Below are positions 26,047 through 39,960 of a stretch of DNA of 64,000 nucleotides, one piece after another. A model generated the notes under the pieces. That model was not told where the DNA came from and made no database searches. It saw only the letters and a program-made list of their open reading frames with translations. Every line of letters begins with the position of its first letter. The first letter of the stretch is position 1. Made by a program: the position numbers and the translations under genes. Source of the DNA: Apis mellifera (taxonomy: Eukaryota; Arthropoda; Insecta; Hymenoptera; Apidae); contig NC_037640.1 of NCBI RefSeq assembly GCF_003254395.2, positions 11,291,289 through 11,355,288 on the forward strand. The letters run 5' to 3'.

Positions 26047-29000
26047 GGATAAATTACGTTGAGCAATGATAACGGTGGAAATAGTGGCAGAAGCTGTTAA
26101 CGATAATAACCGTGGTCATTAAGATGAAATAGAAGGATGAGGTTGAACGGTATTATTATTATACTGTTATTCGGATCGAATTCTTAGCTTATGCGAACAG
26201 ATACGTATCTCGATCTCGAATTACGCTTTTGCGAAATAAGTCGAAATATCGTTTTTCTCGTATGAAAAATTATTCCATTCGCGTGTTTTATCGATAAAAG
26301 CGTGTATTGCCAGGGACAAACGAGCTGGTTTCCTGAAGGATAAAAGGGTATCGCACCTGTTCGCACGGTGAATGATCAGCCGAAAGGAAACATTTTATCA
26401 TAGATCCTCGCGTTTTGTTGTTACACGTGCGTCGAAACCATACTTAAATAACCCTGCTTCTCGACGTGCAATTTATCACTCGAAGCCAATCGAAATATTC
26501 GATCCTTCCCTTCTTACTTTTTTATATTTTTTATATTGAAAATTTCTTCGTGTTATACAACGGCTATGAAGAAAACTTTAGATCTAACGGATGACGAAAA
26601 ATAGGACAGGAATCTCGCGTTGATTCGAGATCGCAAAGACGGAATTAACTTTCTTCCTTCGATTTTTCTGCTTGCTTTCCAATTTTCCATCCTTGTCTCG
26701 TTTTTATTTAAATAGTTGCCCGTTGTGCCATCCAGCTCGGAAATAGACAGCTCGCGTTGCAAAGCAAGTATCGTTGCCCCATTTCGAGTGTCGAGTTACC
26801 GGTGTCTCATCGAACGTGCGTGATTAAGCGGGCGGAGAATTTGATTACAGGGCACCGATAGCCAAGATAGATCCGAACGAAAGTTTTCCATTTGTGTGCC
26901 AAACATCGGCCGGCTGATGTTACCTGTGCACGTGCAAATTTCCCCTTTCTTTCTTCGCTTCTTTTCTTTTTTCCCGTTTCTCGTTCCTTTTCGCTCGTCA
27001 TACGAATTTATATATACATGAATATTTTATCAAAATAGTTCTTTTATCAGATATATATTACTTTTAATTTAGATAATATAATTTAATATAATTATGTAAT
27101 TAAATTAATATAATTATATAATATAATTTAATAATATAATTTATATTAATTTTTAAATGCAATTTAAATTGTCAAAAAAGAATTAACTTAATAACCAATT
27201 TATTAATTTAATTAATACTATAAAATTCAAAATTTTATATGCTTTTATCAAATATATATTTTTTTTAATTTAGATATAATATAATTTAAAATATAATTTA
27301 TATTAATTTTTAAATGCAATTTAAATGTTATAAAGAATTAACTTATTTATATTAATTTTTAAATGAAATTTAAATGTTATAAAGAATTAACTTATTTATA
27401 TTAATTTTTAAATGAAATTTAAATGTTAATTTAATTTAGATATAATATAATTTTTAAATGCAATTTAAATGTTATAAAAAATTAACAAAATATCCAATTT
27501 ATTAATTTAATTAATACTATAAAATTCAAAATTTTATGTGTTTTTATCAGACATATTATTTTTAATTTAGATATAATATAATTTTTAAATGCAGTTTAAA
27601 TGTTATAAAGAATTAACTTAATATCCAATTTATTAATTTAATTATAATACTATAAAATTTAAAATTTTGCTTTTATCAGACATATTTCTTTTAATTTAAA
27701 TATAATATAATTTATATTAATTTTTAAATGCAATTTAAATATTAAAAAAGAATTAACTTAATATCCAATTTATTAATTTAATTATAATATTATAATATTC
27801 AAAATTTTATCAGACATATTACTTTTAATTTAGATAATATAATTTAATATAATTATATAATTAAATTAATATAATTACATAATATAATTTAATAATATAA
27901 TTTATATTAATTTTTAAATGCAATTTAAATGTTAAAAAAGAATTAACTTAATAACCAATTTATTAATTTAATTAATACTATAAAATTCAAAATTTTATAT
28001 GCTTTTATCAGACATATCACTTTTAATTTAGATATAATATAATTTTTAAATGCAATTTAAATGTTATAAAGAATTAATTTAATTATAATATTATAAAATT
28101 CAAAATTTTATGTGCTTTTATCAAATATATATTATTTTTAATTTAGATATAATATAATTTATATTAATTTTTAAATGCAATTTAAATGTTATAAAAAATT
28201 AACTTAATATTCAATTTATTAATTTAATTATAATACTATAAAATTCAAAATTTTGCTTTTATCAGACATATTACTTTTAATTTAAATATAATATAATTTA
28301 TATTAATTTTTAAATGCAATTTAAATATTAAAAAAGAATTAACTTAATATCTAATTTATTAATTTAATTATAATACTATAAAATTCTAAATTTTATGTGC
28401 TTTTATCAGACATATTACTTTTAATTTAGATAATATATAATTTATATTAATTTTTAAATGCAATTTAAATGTTATAAATAATTAACTTAATATCCAATTT
28501 ATTAATTTAATTATAATACTATAAAATTCAAAATTTTATCAAACATATTACTTTTAATTTAGATATATTATATATAATTTAGATATAATAGAATTTATAT
28601 TAATTTTTATGTGCTTTTATCAGACATATTACTTTTAATTTAGATATAATATAATTTTTAAATACAATTTAAATGTTATAAATAATTAACTTAATATCTA
28701 ATTTATTAATTTAATTATAATACTATAAAATTCAAAATTTTATGTGCTTAAGACACTAAAATAAATTATTAATTTATCGATAGGGTATGAACTTGTTAGC
28801 TTTATTTACCTTATTATATAATATTTTAGTTTAGAAGGGGAAAGTTTATTTACAAATTAAATTTAATTATTTTTATATCGAAAATATGTTTTTTTTAAAC
28901 TACATAAATAAAAGAAATATAGATACGTTCCTTCCAATCTTTCTTATCGACACATTTGAAAGTAAACTCGCGAAATTCCTCATTAACAATCCATTCTCTT

Positions 29001-29061
29001 AAAAAAAGAAAAATTAAAGTCCTCGAATTTACAAATTGTAATTTTATTAAGAGCATGAGAA
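25293..29061. repeat. long duplicated block X (first copy)
   Basis: 3769 bp that recur at 30267-33960. The first half is CpG-rich non-coding sequence; the second half is an AT-only satellite. Open frames such as 25331-25723 (-) do not have splice framing and are broken in the second copy by single-base deletions. Confidence 0.97.
27030..28750. repeat. AT-only satellite array H (first copy)
   Basis: About eleven units of roughly 145-170 bp made almost only of A and T. The unit core is TTTTATCAGACATATTACTT, TTTAGATATAATATAATTTA, TTTTTAAATGCAATTTAAAT and GAATTAACTTAATATCCAAT. Some units lack the middle segment. Confidence 0.93.
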
Positions 29062-29690
29062 CAACTGCGTTAATTTCATTATACGGATTTCGCGTACGAA
29101 GCCGCTTAATCGCGAACCGTATGCGCGTCCTTTGTTGCTGCCCGCACTTTCCACCGATTGTTTCAGTATCTCTCACGGTTACATAACAGATTACGTTGCG
29201 CAATCGCACACCTGCACCGGTGTCATAGCGAAAATGAGGCATATTCTCGCTTCGACGAATCGAATTCCTGGCAGGAATCCACGCGCCCGCCCCTCGTCCA
29301 AAATTCATTTTCAATAATAAATGGAATTGAACACCACTATATGTGTATATATATCGTTACTTTTCAATATACATCATCGAGTGGTTTAATTCAATTAATT
29401 GTTCGCGGGTTAAGTTAATCTCTGAACTAAGTTTGAGATTAGATCAGAGATTATTTTCGATGAAAAGAAAAGGAAGAGAAGGTGGTTAATAATTAACGAA
29501 ACTTTGCAACGAGGTAATCGAAAGTTTGGTGCCAATTTACGATGCATTGATCTATCCAATTATCCTCCATTATCTCACGTATATTGTCACGATAATAATA
29601 ATATTTTCCACGAAAGAAAAGGAGAAACTTTCTCCTCCACCATCGATATTCCGATATATTATAGATATAATTAGAGGAGATTACACGTTC
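29062..29690. other. segment C1, unique to the first half of the duplication
   Basis: 629 bp between X and Y with no similarity that I can see to the segment (C2) at the corresponding place in the second half. CpG-rich at 29080-29300, no exon recognised. Confidence 0.7.
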
Positions 29691-30266
29691 GTTCCAATGT
29701 CATATTTCATCTAAAAGAAAATATTTAAAATTTCTTCAGTACAAGAAGAATATTCGAAGAGAGATAGAAAATATTTGGATGGAGAAGAGATCTCCACCGC
29801 GATATTTTCTCGAAGATTGGCCCAACTTCGTCCACGTTTAAAAAGTCCATTTCTCTCTTCTCTCTTTCATGGCTTTTTTGCGCGCGATAAATCGCCGATC
29901 GTAATTCGAACCAGAGATTTGCCTCGATAAAATCGAGCAATTTACGAGCTTGCGCCGTTTCACTCCGGAAGTGTGACCGGCGGTGTAAATGGAAAAAATT
30001 ATTACGCGCCCCTGTTGTGTCGCGGCTTGTTGGAAACGGGAATTCGTCGTGGCGGACCCAGCTCCAGTTAATGATTACCTTAAAAGGTAATCTGCCTCCC
30101 GATATTTTCCTACGGAAGCTGTTTTCAGAATTTTAACGGTTTTAGATTCTTTTTCTTTCCCCCCTCCCCTTCCACTCGTCGTGTCGTAGCTCGCAACCGT
30201 ATCGATCGTATTTCATTCACGATTGCGAATTATTGACGATAAATTATTGATCGATGAAACGTGTGA
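29691..30266. repeat. duplicated block Y (first copy)
   Basis: 576 bp identical to 35005-35582 except for two single-base deletions (in a CATTTTCTC and a CTCGTTTC context). It joins the next block X' without spacer. No exon seen. Confidence 0.96.
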
Positions 30267-33200
30267 TTTCGTGATATTTGGAAGAATAATTTCAGAAGAT
30301 TGTCAGACTGAAAAATAAAAGTTCTTCCAACGATGGAACGGTATCGAAACGGCATCGAACACGTAACTCGTCCCGATATCGATAGTCGGCCGATTTAGCG
30401 GGCAAGGCAGAGATCGCACGCGATGCACGAGTCACGTATACCGCAAAGAAACCTTGACTTTTTGTTCGGACGATCTTTCCAGCAGCGTATCTGGCCGGCC
30501 ATATTTTCTGCCCGTTCGTGGCCGTTCGTGTCGTACCGCGTATGAAAGTGAAAACCAGTTATTCTCTATCGTTCGCCCCCCTTCCCGTATTTGGTCACCG
30601 AATAAGATCGTCGTGGCGCGCTGTTTTAGGGGCTCGATCGATTTTTTACCGTACAGCTGCGTCCGATTTCTTGCCTCGAAGCACACGCAGCACCGGGTCC
30701 GATCGGTCGTTAACGATTTATAAGCCGCATTGATTCATTGATTCAATCGATCAATTGTTAATAATTCTCAAAAGTTTGTCCTCTTATCTCCTGTTACCTT
30801 TCTCCGCGTTACAAATAGAAGATCTACTGAGAAGAGAAGTGGAATTGAGAATTGTATTTATCGAATTAATAAACTTTTTTTATCGTTAAATTTTAACGTA
30901 AACTTCCACGGTACAATAAAGCGAGGGAAACAATAACGACATTAAGAGGCTAGAACAGAGTTGAATAATTATATTATTATTATATTATTATATAGGATAA
31001 ATTACGTTGAGCAATGATAACGGTGGAAATAGTGGCAGAAGCTGTTAACGATAATAACCGTGGTCATTAAGATGAAATAGAAGATGAGGTTGAACGGTAT
31101 TATTATACTGTATTCGGATCGAATTCTTAGCTTATGCGAACAGATACGTATCTCGATCTCGAATTACGCTTTGCGAAATAAGTCGAAATATCGTTTTCTC
31201 GTATGAAAAATTATTCCATTCGCGTGTTTATCGATAAAAGCGTGTATTGCCAGGGACAAACGAGCTGGTTTCCTGAAGGATAAAAGGGTATCGCACCTGT
31301 TCGCACGGTGAATGATCAGCCGAAAGGAAACATTTATCATAGATCCTCGCGTTTTGTTGTTACACGTGCGTCGAAACCATACTTAAATAACCCTGCTTCT
31401 CGAGTGCAATTATCACTCGAAGCCAATCGAAATATTCGATCCTTCCCTTCTTACTTTTTTATATTTTTTATATTGAAATTCTTCGTGTATACAACGGCTA
31501 TGAAGAAAACTTTAGATCTAACGGATGACGAAAAATAGGACAGGAATCTCGCGTGATTCGAGATCGCAAAGACGGAATTAACTTTCTCCTTCGATTTTTC
31601 TGCTTGCTTTCCAATTTTCCATCCTTGTCTCGTTTTATTTAAATAGTTGCCCGTTGTGCCATCCAGCTCGGAAATAGACAGCTCGCGTTGCAAAGCAAGT
31701 ACGTTGCCCCATTTCGAGTGTCGATTACCGGTGTCTCATCGAACGTGCGTGATTAAGCGGGCGGAGAATTTGATTACAGGGCACCGATAGCCAAGATAGA
31801 TCCGAACGAAGTTTTCCATTTGTGTGCCAAACATCGGCCGGCTGATGTTACCTGTGCACGTGCAAATTTCCCCTTTCTTTCTTCGCTTCTTTCTTTTCCC
31901 GTTCTCGTTCCTTTTCGCTCGTCATACGAATTTATATACATGAATATTTATCAAAATAGTTCTTTTATCAGATATATATTACTTTTAATTTAGATAATAT
32001 AATTAATATAATTATGTAATTAAATTAATATAATTATATAATATAATTTAATAATATAATTTATATTAATTTTTAAATGCAATTTAAATTGTCAAAAAAG
32101 AATTAACTTAATAACCAATTATAATTTAATTAATACTATAAAATTCAAAATTTTATATGCTTTATCAAATATATATTTTTTTAATTTAGATATAATATAA
32201 TTAAAATATAATTATATTAATTTTAAATGCAATTTAAATGTTATAAGAATTAACTTATTTATATTAATTTTTAAATGAAATTTAAATGTTATAAAGAATT
32301 AACTATTATATTAATTTTTAAATGAAATTTAAATGTTAATTTAATTAGATATAATATAATTTTTAAATGCAATTTAAATGTTATAAAAAATTAACAAAAT
32401 ATCCAATTTATTAATTTAATTAATACTATAAAATTCAAAATTTTATGTGTTTTATCAGACATATTATTTTTAATTTAGATATAATATAATTTTAAATGCA
32501 GTTTAAATGTTATAAAGAATTAACTTAATATCCAATTTATTAATTTAATTATAATACTATAAAATTTAAAATTTTGCTTTTATCAGACATATTTCTTTTA
32601 ATTTAAATATAATATAATTTATATTAATTTTTAAATGCAATTTAAATATTAAAAAAGAATTAACTTAATATCCAATTTATTAATTTAATTATAATATTAT
32701 AATATTCAAAATTTATCAGACATATTACTTTTAATTTAGATAATATAATTTAATATAATTATATAATTAAATTAATATAATTACATAATATAATTTAATA
32801 ATATAATTTATATTAATTTTTAAATGCAATTTAAATGTTAAAAAAGAATTAACTTAATAACCAATTTATTAATTTAATTAATACTATAAAATTCAAAATT
32901 TTATATGCTTTTATCAGACATATCACTTTTAATTTAGATATAATATAATTTTAAATGCAATTTAAATGTTATAAAGAATTAATTTAATTATAATATTATA
33001 AAATTCAAAATTTTATGTGCTTTTATCAAATATATATTATTTTTAATTTAGATATAATATAATTATATTAATTTTTAAATGCAATTTAAATGTTATAAAA
33101 AATTAACTTAATATTCAATTTATTAATTTAATTATAATACTATAAAATTCAAAATTTTGCTTTTATCAGACATATTACTTTTAATTTAAATATAATATAA

Positions 33201-33960
33201 TTTATATTAATTTTTAAATGCAATTTAAATATTAAAAAGAATTAACTTAATATCTAATTATTAATTTAATTATAATACTATAAAATTCTAAATTTTATGT
33301 GCTTTTATCAGACATATTACTTTTAATTTAGATAATATATAATTTATATTAATTTTTAAATGCAATTTAAATGTTATAAATAATTAACTTAATATCCAAT
33401 TTATTAATTTAATTATAATACTATAAATTCAAATTTTATCAAACATATTACTTTTAATTTAGATATATTATATATAATTTAGATATAATAGAATTTATAT
33501 TAATTTTATGTGCTTTTATCAGACATATTACTTTTAATTTAGATATAATATAATTTTTAAATACAATTTAAATGTTATAAATAATTAACTTAATATCTAA
33601 TTTATTAATTTAATTATAATACTATAAAATTCAAAATTTTATGTGCTTAAGACACTAAAATAAATTATTAATTTATCGATAGGGTATGAACTTGTTAGCT
33701 TTATTTACCTTATTATATAATATTTTAGTTTAGAAGGGGAAAGTTTATTTACAAATTAAATTTAATTATTTTTATATCGAAAATATGTTTTTTTTAAACT
33801 ACATAAATAAAAGAAATATAGATACGTTCCTTCCAATCTTTCTTATCGACACATTTGAAAGTAAACTCGCGAAATTCCTCATTAACAATCCATTCTCTTA
33901 AAAAAAGAAAAATTAAAGTCCTCGAATTTACAAATTGTAATTTTATTAAGAGCATGAGAA
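30267..33960. repeat. duplicated block X' (deletion-ridden second copy)
   Basis: 3694 bp matching 25293-29061. It is 75 bp shorter. The differences I followed are nearly all one-base losses, mostly in homopolymers or short repeats (for example TTTTT to TTTT), with almost no substitutions. The last 400 bp appear identical to the first copy. This is the pattern of unpolished long-read sequence rather than evolutionary divergence. Confidence 0.95.
31950..33640. repeat. AT-only satellite array H (second copy)
   Basis: The same succession of AT-rich units as at 27030-28750, in the same order, with scattered one-base deletions. The shared order shows that the array was copied as part of the larger block. 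Confidence 0.93.
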
Positions 33961-35004
33961 TGATTAGACTTTCGGTGACAGTAACGGATAAATCCCTACC
34001 TCTCTTCTCGAGTTTCACCCGCAAAAACACAAATATCAATTCTCGCGACGAGAAACGGGCCAGCCTCGTTTACCCCTCCTCCTCGAACATCAAAAGACAC
34101 GTCTCCCTCCCCCTCTGCCGAGAATCGAGAGTATTGCGCCGGTTCGTTGAACACGCTGGCCCCTGAATCACGGTGGCCGCCCCCGCACCATCGGCTTTCA
34201 TTTTCGCCCGTCTCGTCGCATCGCGCACCGAAATAAACTCTCCCCCTCCACCTCCTTCTCTTCTCTTCTCTCTCTGCGTGCAACGGTTCAGACACCCACC
34301 GAGTGTCCGATAAGTAAAGGCTGCCGCTGCCGTCTCGTGTCGCACCTGGTGCTGCCCCCTCTCCCTTCTCGTTCCGTTTCGGTAACGACACCCTCCCTGG
34401 CCTGCGCGGCCACCTTTCCCCAAGTTGCTCGGCCGACGGGAGCAGGTGTTGGCGCGATTCGGATAAGAGAGACAGGTGCTGCGAGAAAATCTTCATTCCT
34501 TTCGAATTTAACCAACGAGGAATCTGTTGAGTGATCCACGTTCGTTCCACGATTCTTTCGTCAGAGATGTCTTAATTTGTCCAGAGATTGTTTGTTTCTG
34601 CATAAGTTACAAAGCGTTGGTTTAAATCGAAGCTCGATTATTTTATTAAATTAACAGTGTCAAAAGAATATTTAAGAATTGTTTGATTCTCAATACGTTA
34701 AATTTCGTGATCAATTAATATGAAATATAATAGTATTTTTCTTATTAGAGAAATGTATAAAAATCACTCTCGATTGAAGAAACGTTAGAATATCTTGGAA
34801 AAATTTAGTTTAAAGCAACCGAAGTAGAAGGCATAGAACAATCGAAGCGTAGCTCGTTCGTTTTTCGTTCAGTTTACTCGCCATTACACGTTTACGCTTC
34901 CATCCTCTCCTGAAGCAATCGATCGTTAATCATCGCCTATATTTGACAGCAAAAAGGCCACGTTTACTTGATACACTTACACGAAGGATATTATCTCTGA
35001 CGTT
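33961..35004. other. segment C2, unique to the second half of the duplication
   Basis: 1044 bp between X' and Y'. The part 34030-34510 is the most GC-rich part of the duplicated region and carries a 184-codon open frame on - (33996-34550). I see no splice framing, domain or signal peptide, and the composition alone could keep frames open. It may be a regulatory GC island. Confidence 0.6.
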
Positions 35005-35582
35005 GTTCCAATGTCATATTTCATCTAAAAGAAAATATTTAAAATTTCTTCAGTACAAGAAGAATATTCGAAGAGAGATAGAAAATATTTGGATGGAGAA
35101 GAGATCTCCACCGCGATATTTTCTCGAAGATTGGCCCAACTTCGTCCACGTTTAAAAAGTCCATTTTCTCTCTTCTCTCGTTTCATGGCTTTTTTGCGCG
35201 CGATAAATCGCCGATCGTAATTCGAACCAGAGATTTGCCTCGATAAAATCGAGCAATTTACGAGCTTGCGCCGTTTCACTCCGGAAGTGTGACCGGCGGT
35301 GTAAATGGAAAAAATTATTACGCGCCCCTGTTGTGTCGCGGCTTGTTGGAAACGGGAATTCGTCGTGGCGGACCCAGCTCCAGTTAATGATTACCTTAAA
35401 AGGTAATCTGCCTCCCGATATTTTCCTACGGAAGCTGTTTTCAGAATTTTAACGGTTTTAGATTCTTTTTCTTTCCCCCCTCCCCTTCCACTCGTCGTGT
35501 CGTAGCTCGCAACCGTATCGATCGTATTTCATTCACGATTGCGAATTATTGACGATAAATTATTGATCGATGAAACGTGTGA
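35005..35582. repeat. duplicated block Y' (second copy)
   Basis: 578 bp matching 29691-30266; this copy lacks the two one-base deletions. It runs directly into tandem array I. Confidence 0.96.
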
Positions 35583-35589
35583 CGCTCTC

Positions 35590-36535
35590 GTGCTTTCGAA
35601 GAAGAAGAAAGAGGCTCTGTATCGTTAAAAATTATATTATATTTATATTTTTTCCTTTTGCAATAAGAATAAAAGAAAATTCTCATGTTTTCGATGAAGA
35701 AAAAAGAGGCTCTGTATTAAAAATTATATTTATATTTATATATATTTTTTCCTTTTGCAATAAGAATAAAAGAAAATTCTCATGTTTTCGAAGAAGAATA
35801 AAAAGGCTCTGTATCGTTAAAAAATTTATATATCTAATATATATTTTGCAATAAGAATAAAAGAAAATTCTCATGTTTTCGAAGAAGAAGAAAGAGGCTC
35901 TGTATCGTTGAAAATTATATTTATATATCTAATATATATTTTTTCCTTTTGCAATAAGAATAAAAGAAAATTCTCATGTTTTCGAAGAAGAAAAAAGAGG
36001 CTCTGTTAAAAATTATATTTATATATCTAATATATATTTTTTCCTTTTGCAATAAGAATAAAAGAAAATTCTCATGTTTTTGAAGAAGAAGAAAGGGGCT
36101 CTGTATCGTTAAAAAATTTATATATCTAATATATATTTTGCAATAAGAATAAAAGAAAATTCTCATGTTTTCGAAGAAGAAGAAAGAGGCTCTGTATCGT
36201 TAAAAAATTTATATATCTAATATATATTTTGCATTAAGAATAAAAGAAAATTCTCATGTTTTCGAAGAAGAATAAAAAGGCTCTGTATCGTTAAAAAATT
36301 TATATATCTAATATATATTTTGCAATAAGAATAAAAGAAAATTCTCATGTTTTCGAAGAAGAAGAAAGAGGCTCTGTATTGTTAAAAATTATATTTATAT
36401 ATCTAATATATATTTTTTTGTAATAAGAATAAAAGAAAATTCTCATGTTTTCGAAGAAGAAGAAAGAGGCTCTGTATTGTTAAAAATTATATAAATATAT
36501 CTAATATATATTTTGCAATAAGAATAAAAGAAAAT
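35590..36535. repeat. tandem array I, about 10 copies
   Basis: Ten well-conserved copies of a unit of about 85-115 bp. The core is CTCATGTTTTCGAAGAAGAA, then GAGGCTCTGTATCGTTAAAA and TTTGCAATAAGAATAAAAGA. Units alternate between two AT-spacer lengths, with or without the TTTTTTCCTTTTG insert. Confidence 0.96.
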
Positions 36536-38329
36536 ATATCGTATATCGAATATTTTATATCTCGTTAATTGATCTCGTTCGAGTTGGAAATAAAACGAGT
36601 TTTTCTTTATTTTGCTTGCAATAGAAAAATCGAAAAGAGATTGTTAATTGGTCACGTGGAAGGGAGAAGAGTGAGGAGAACCACCGTGAGGTGGCTCGAG
36701 TTAATGATTACCTTAAAAGCGTAGCCGGGCCGATTCGTATGGGCGGAGAAAGAATTTTCAGAGAGAGAGAGAATTTTCCTCGAAATCGGATGGAAATCGA
36801 AATAATTAATAGTTCCGTGGAATCTTCTCTCGTCTCGTTGGCTCGTTGATTGTTGTCGATTTCTCTGCGTCGGAAGAAGAAAAAAAAAGAAAAGGAAAAG
36901 AAAAGAGAAAAAACACGCGCGCCATTGTTGTAATTACGAAAGCGACAGTGATTCTTGCTGCTGGTACAAGTTGGACTAGTTTTGTGCAAGGTGCGTAAAA
37001 TAACGAGAGGAGGAGAGAAATGAAAAACGAGCCGGCCATTTTGAAGGAAAAATGCCTTTCGTGCGATATTTATTTTGTTTCGAGGGATTCTTTTTTGAAA
37101 AGTTACAGCGAAAAGATTAAATTCCTTGTTATTCGTAATTTATTATACATTAACACGAAATTACGTAATTAGCGATTTCTATTAAATTAATACATAATAA
37201 ACGTATTGACAAATTATAATAATTTAAAACGTGGATGGATCGAACAAATGAAACGTGAAAATCGAACAAATGAAATGTTATTAACTTCTATTTATTAATT
37301 ACCGTGCATTTCCATAAATAATGCTTTGAGTATCAATTTAACCAGAAAAATCACAAATTTTCTCGATTTCAATCCGATACAATTTCTGATTTAATTTAAA
37401 AAAAAAGAAATGAAAGAAGAAAAATTTTCATTCGCAAAGCACATGATATTTATATTCATTTTCCAAAATAATATTCGAATTTCTGCCATCGAGAATCGAG
37501 CCGATTTTAATCTTCTCCATCCACGCGAAGGGAGAAGCAATTTCAGAAGAAAGAAATAAACAAAAAGAAAAGGATATCAATCCTCCAAGAAACGGTGTTA
37601 ATAAACGTTGCTCCAACTTGTAAATGCTCCTCGAAATTTATTCAGGAATGGATTCAACGAGCCCAGTTTCGAACTCTTAACGATATTCGCTTGAAACTTG
37701 CCCCGATTTCCAGTTTAACCAGTGTATCCACCACGATTTCAAATATTCCATTCCCTTTCTTCACGTGCAATAATAATATACGCAATTGCATTCGAAACGA
37801 AACTTTTCAACTTCAATTATTATTGCATAGGGAAATAATTTTTTTCCAAGAACCGATGGTGAACCCTTAAAACGCAAGAAATCACTGCGTGGCTGCCCTC
37901 GTTTAATCATCCAACGGTTTCCTCGGGTACGTAGAGCGGGTTTGTAAAAGCCACTTCGCTCCCTTCCGAGGATCCTCCTCTATTTTAAGCACCGCTATAT
38001 CTTTTCCGAAACGTCGACCGCGCGAATGGCCGACCTTTAATCCCCGGCCAGAATCTCAAATCCGGCCTTTGAACCCGAAATTCAACCAGACTCTCTCTCT
38101 GCATTCTCTCTGTCTGTCGACGAATGAGTTGGGAACGAGTTAAGCTGGAATTAAACTATTCCATTCTGTTGCGAATATCTCCGAAAACCGCTATTTTGTC
38201 TTTTCCTAGGGATTATGTTTCTAGAAGAATATCTTATTTTTCCGGTTTTTCGACGGGTACGTTCAACTCGACGATTGTCTAAACGGGTTTAACTACAACG
38301 AGTCGAAGGATAAGTATCTTTTCTTGAAA
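36536..38329. other. non-coding, no supported exon
   Basis: Contains a short CpG-rich part at 37880-38110 (around CCGGCC and CGTCGACCGCGCG), without splice framing. Near 36700 a piece of Y (GTTAATGATTACCTTAAAAG) recurs once, a small dispersed similarity. Confidence 0.4.
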
Positions 38330-39960
38330 AAGAAAAAGGAAAAATTAATATTCTTCGTTTTTATTGTAAAATTTTTGATGTTGTATTCTCTTTTGCAATG
38401 AATATGAAGAAGATGTGGCAAACAATCCAAAGCAAACTTTCCAAGGAAAAAATCAGTTTGGGGGTTGAAAAATCAAATATTCATATTTTTCGTTTTATTG
38501 TAAAATTTTTAATATTCTATTTTCTTTTATAATAAATATGAAGAGGGTGTGGCAAACAATCCAAAGCAAACTTTCAAGGAAAAAATCAGTTTGAGGGTTG
38601 AACTCAAAAATCAAATATTCATATTTTTCGCTTTATTGTAAAATTTTAAATATTCTATTTTCTTTTGCAATAAATAAAACTCAAAAATCAAATATTCATA
38701 TTTTTCGTTTTATTGTAAAATTTTAGATATTCTATTTTCTTTTGCAATAAATAATACGTATAAAGAGGGTGATGGCTAACAATCCAAAGCAAACTTTCCA
38801 AGGAAAAAATCAGTTTGAGAGTTGAACTCAAAAATCAAATATTCATATTTTTCGTTTTAATAATTTGTTTGTTAAATTTTAGATATTTTATTTTCTTTTG
38901 CAATAAATAAAACTCAAAAATCAAATATTCATATTTTTCGTTTTATTTTTCGTAAAATTTTAAATATTCTATTTTCTTTTGCAATAAATAAAACTCAAAA
39001 ATTAAATATTCATATTTTTCGTTTTATTGTAAAATTTTAAATGTTCTATTTTCTTTTACAATAAATACAAAGAGGGTGTAGCAAATAATCCAAAGCAAAC
39101 TTTCAAGAAAAAAATCAGTTTGAGGGTTGAAAAATCAAATATTCATATTTTTCGTTTTATTGTAAAATTTTAAATATTCTATTTTCTTTTGCAATAAATA
39201 ATACGTATGAAGAGGGGGTGGTGGCTAATCCAAAGCAAACTTTCCAAGGAAAAAATCAGTTTGAGGATTGAACTCAAAAATCAAATATTCATATTTTTCG
39301 TTTTAATAATTTGTTTGTTAAATTTTAAATATTTTATTTTCTTTTGCAATAAATAATATATATGAAGAGGGTGGCAAACAATCCAAAATAAACTTTCCAA
39401 ACTTTCAACTTTAATGATACTTTAATTCGAGTTTCAACAAGCAAATATTCTTATTCTTATTTAAGATTTTCGTGAGTCGAAATTTTTCAATGTTTCAATT
39501 CAAAAATTTTTCGTTTTATTGTAAAATTTTAGATATTTTATTTTCTTTTGCAATAAATAAAACGTATGAAGAGGGTAGTGGCAAATAATCCAAAGCAAAC
39601 TTTCCAAAGAAAAAATTAGTTTGAGGATTGAACTCAAAAATCAAATATTCATATTTTTCGTTTTAATAATTTGTTTGTAAAATTTTAGATATTCTATTTT
39701 CTTGCAATAAATAATACGTATGAAGAGGGTGGTGGCAAACAATCCAAAGCTTTCAACTTTCCAAGGAAAAAATCAATTTGAAGGTTGAAAAATCAAATAT
39801 TTATATTTTTCGTTTTATTGTAAAATTAATTTTAATTAATTAATTATTTTTTAATTAAATTTTAAAATTAAATTTTAAATATTCTATTTTCTTTTACAAT
39901 AAATATGAAGAGAGTGGTGGCAAACAATCCAAAGCAAATTTTCCAAACTTCAACTGTCTC
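38330..39960. repeat. tandem array J
   Basis: About eleven units of 75-180 bp. Recurrent words are AAATATTCATATTTTTCGTT, ATTCTATTTTCTTTTGCAAT, CAAACAATCCAAAGCAAACT and AAAAAATCAGTTTGAGG. Short units lack the GAAGAGGGTGGTGGC part. Confidence 0.93.

Noticed and set aside
33996..34550. 184-codon minus-strand open frame in C2
   Set aside because: GC-rich composition alone keeps frames open here (several overlapping frames on both strands are open). Translation is low-complexity, without domain or splice sites.
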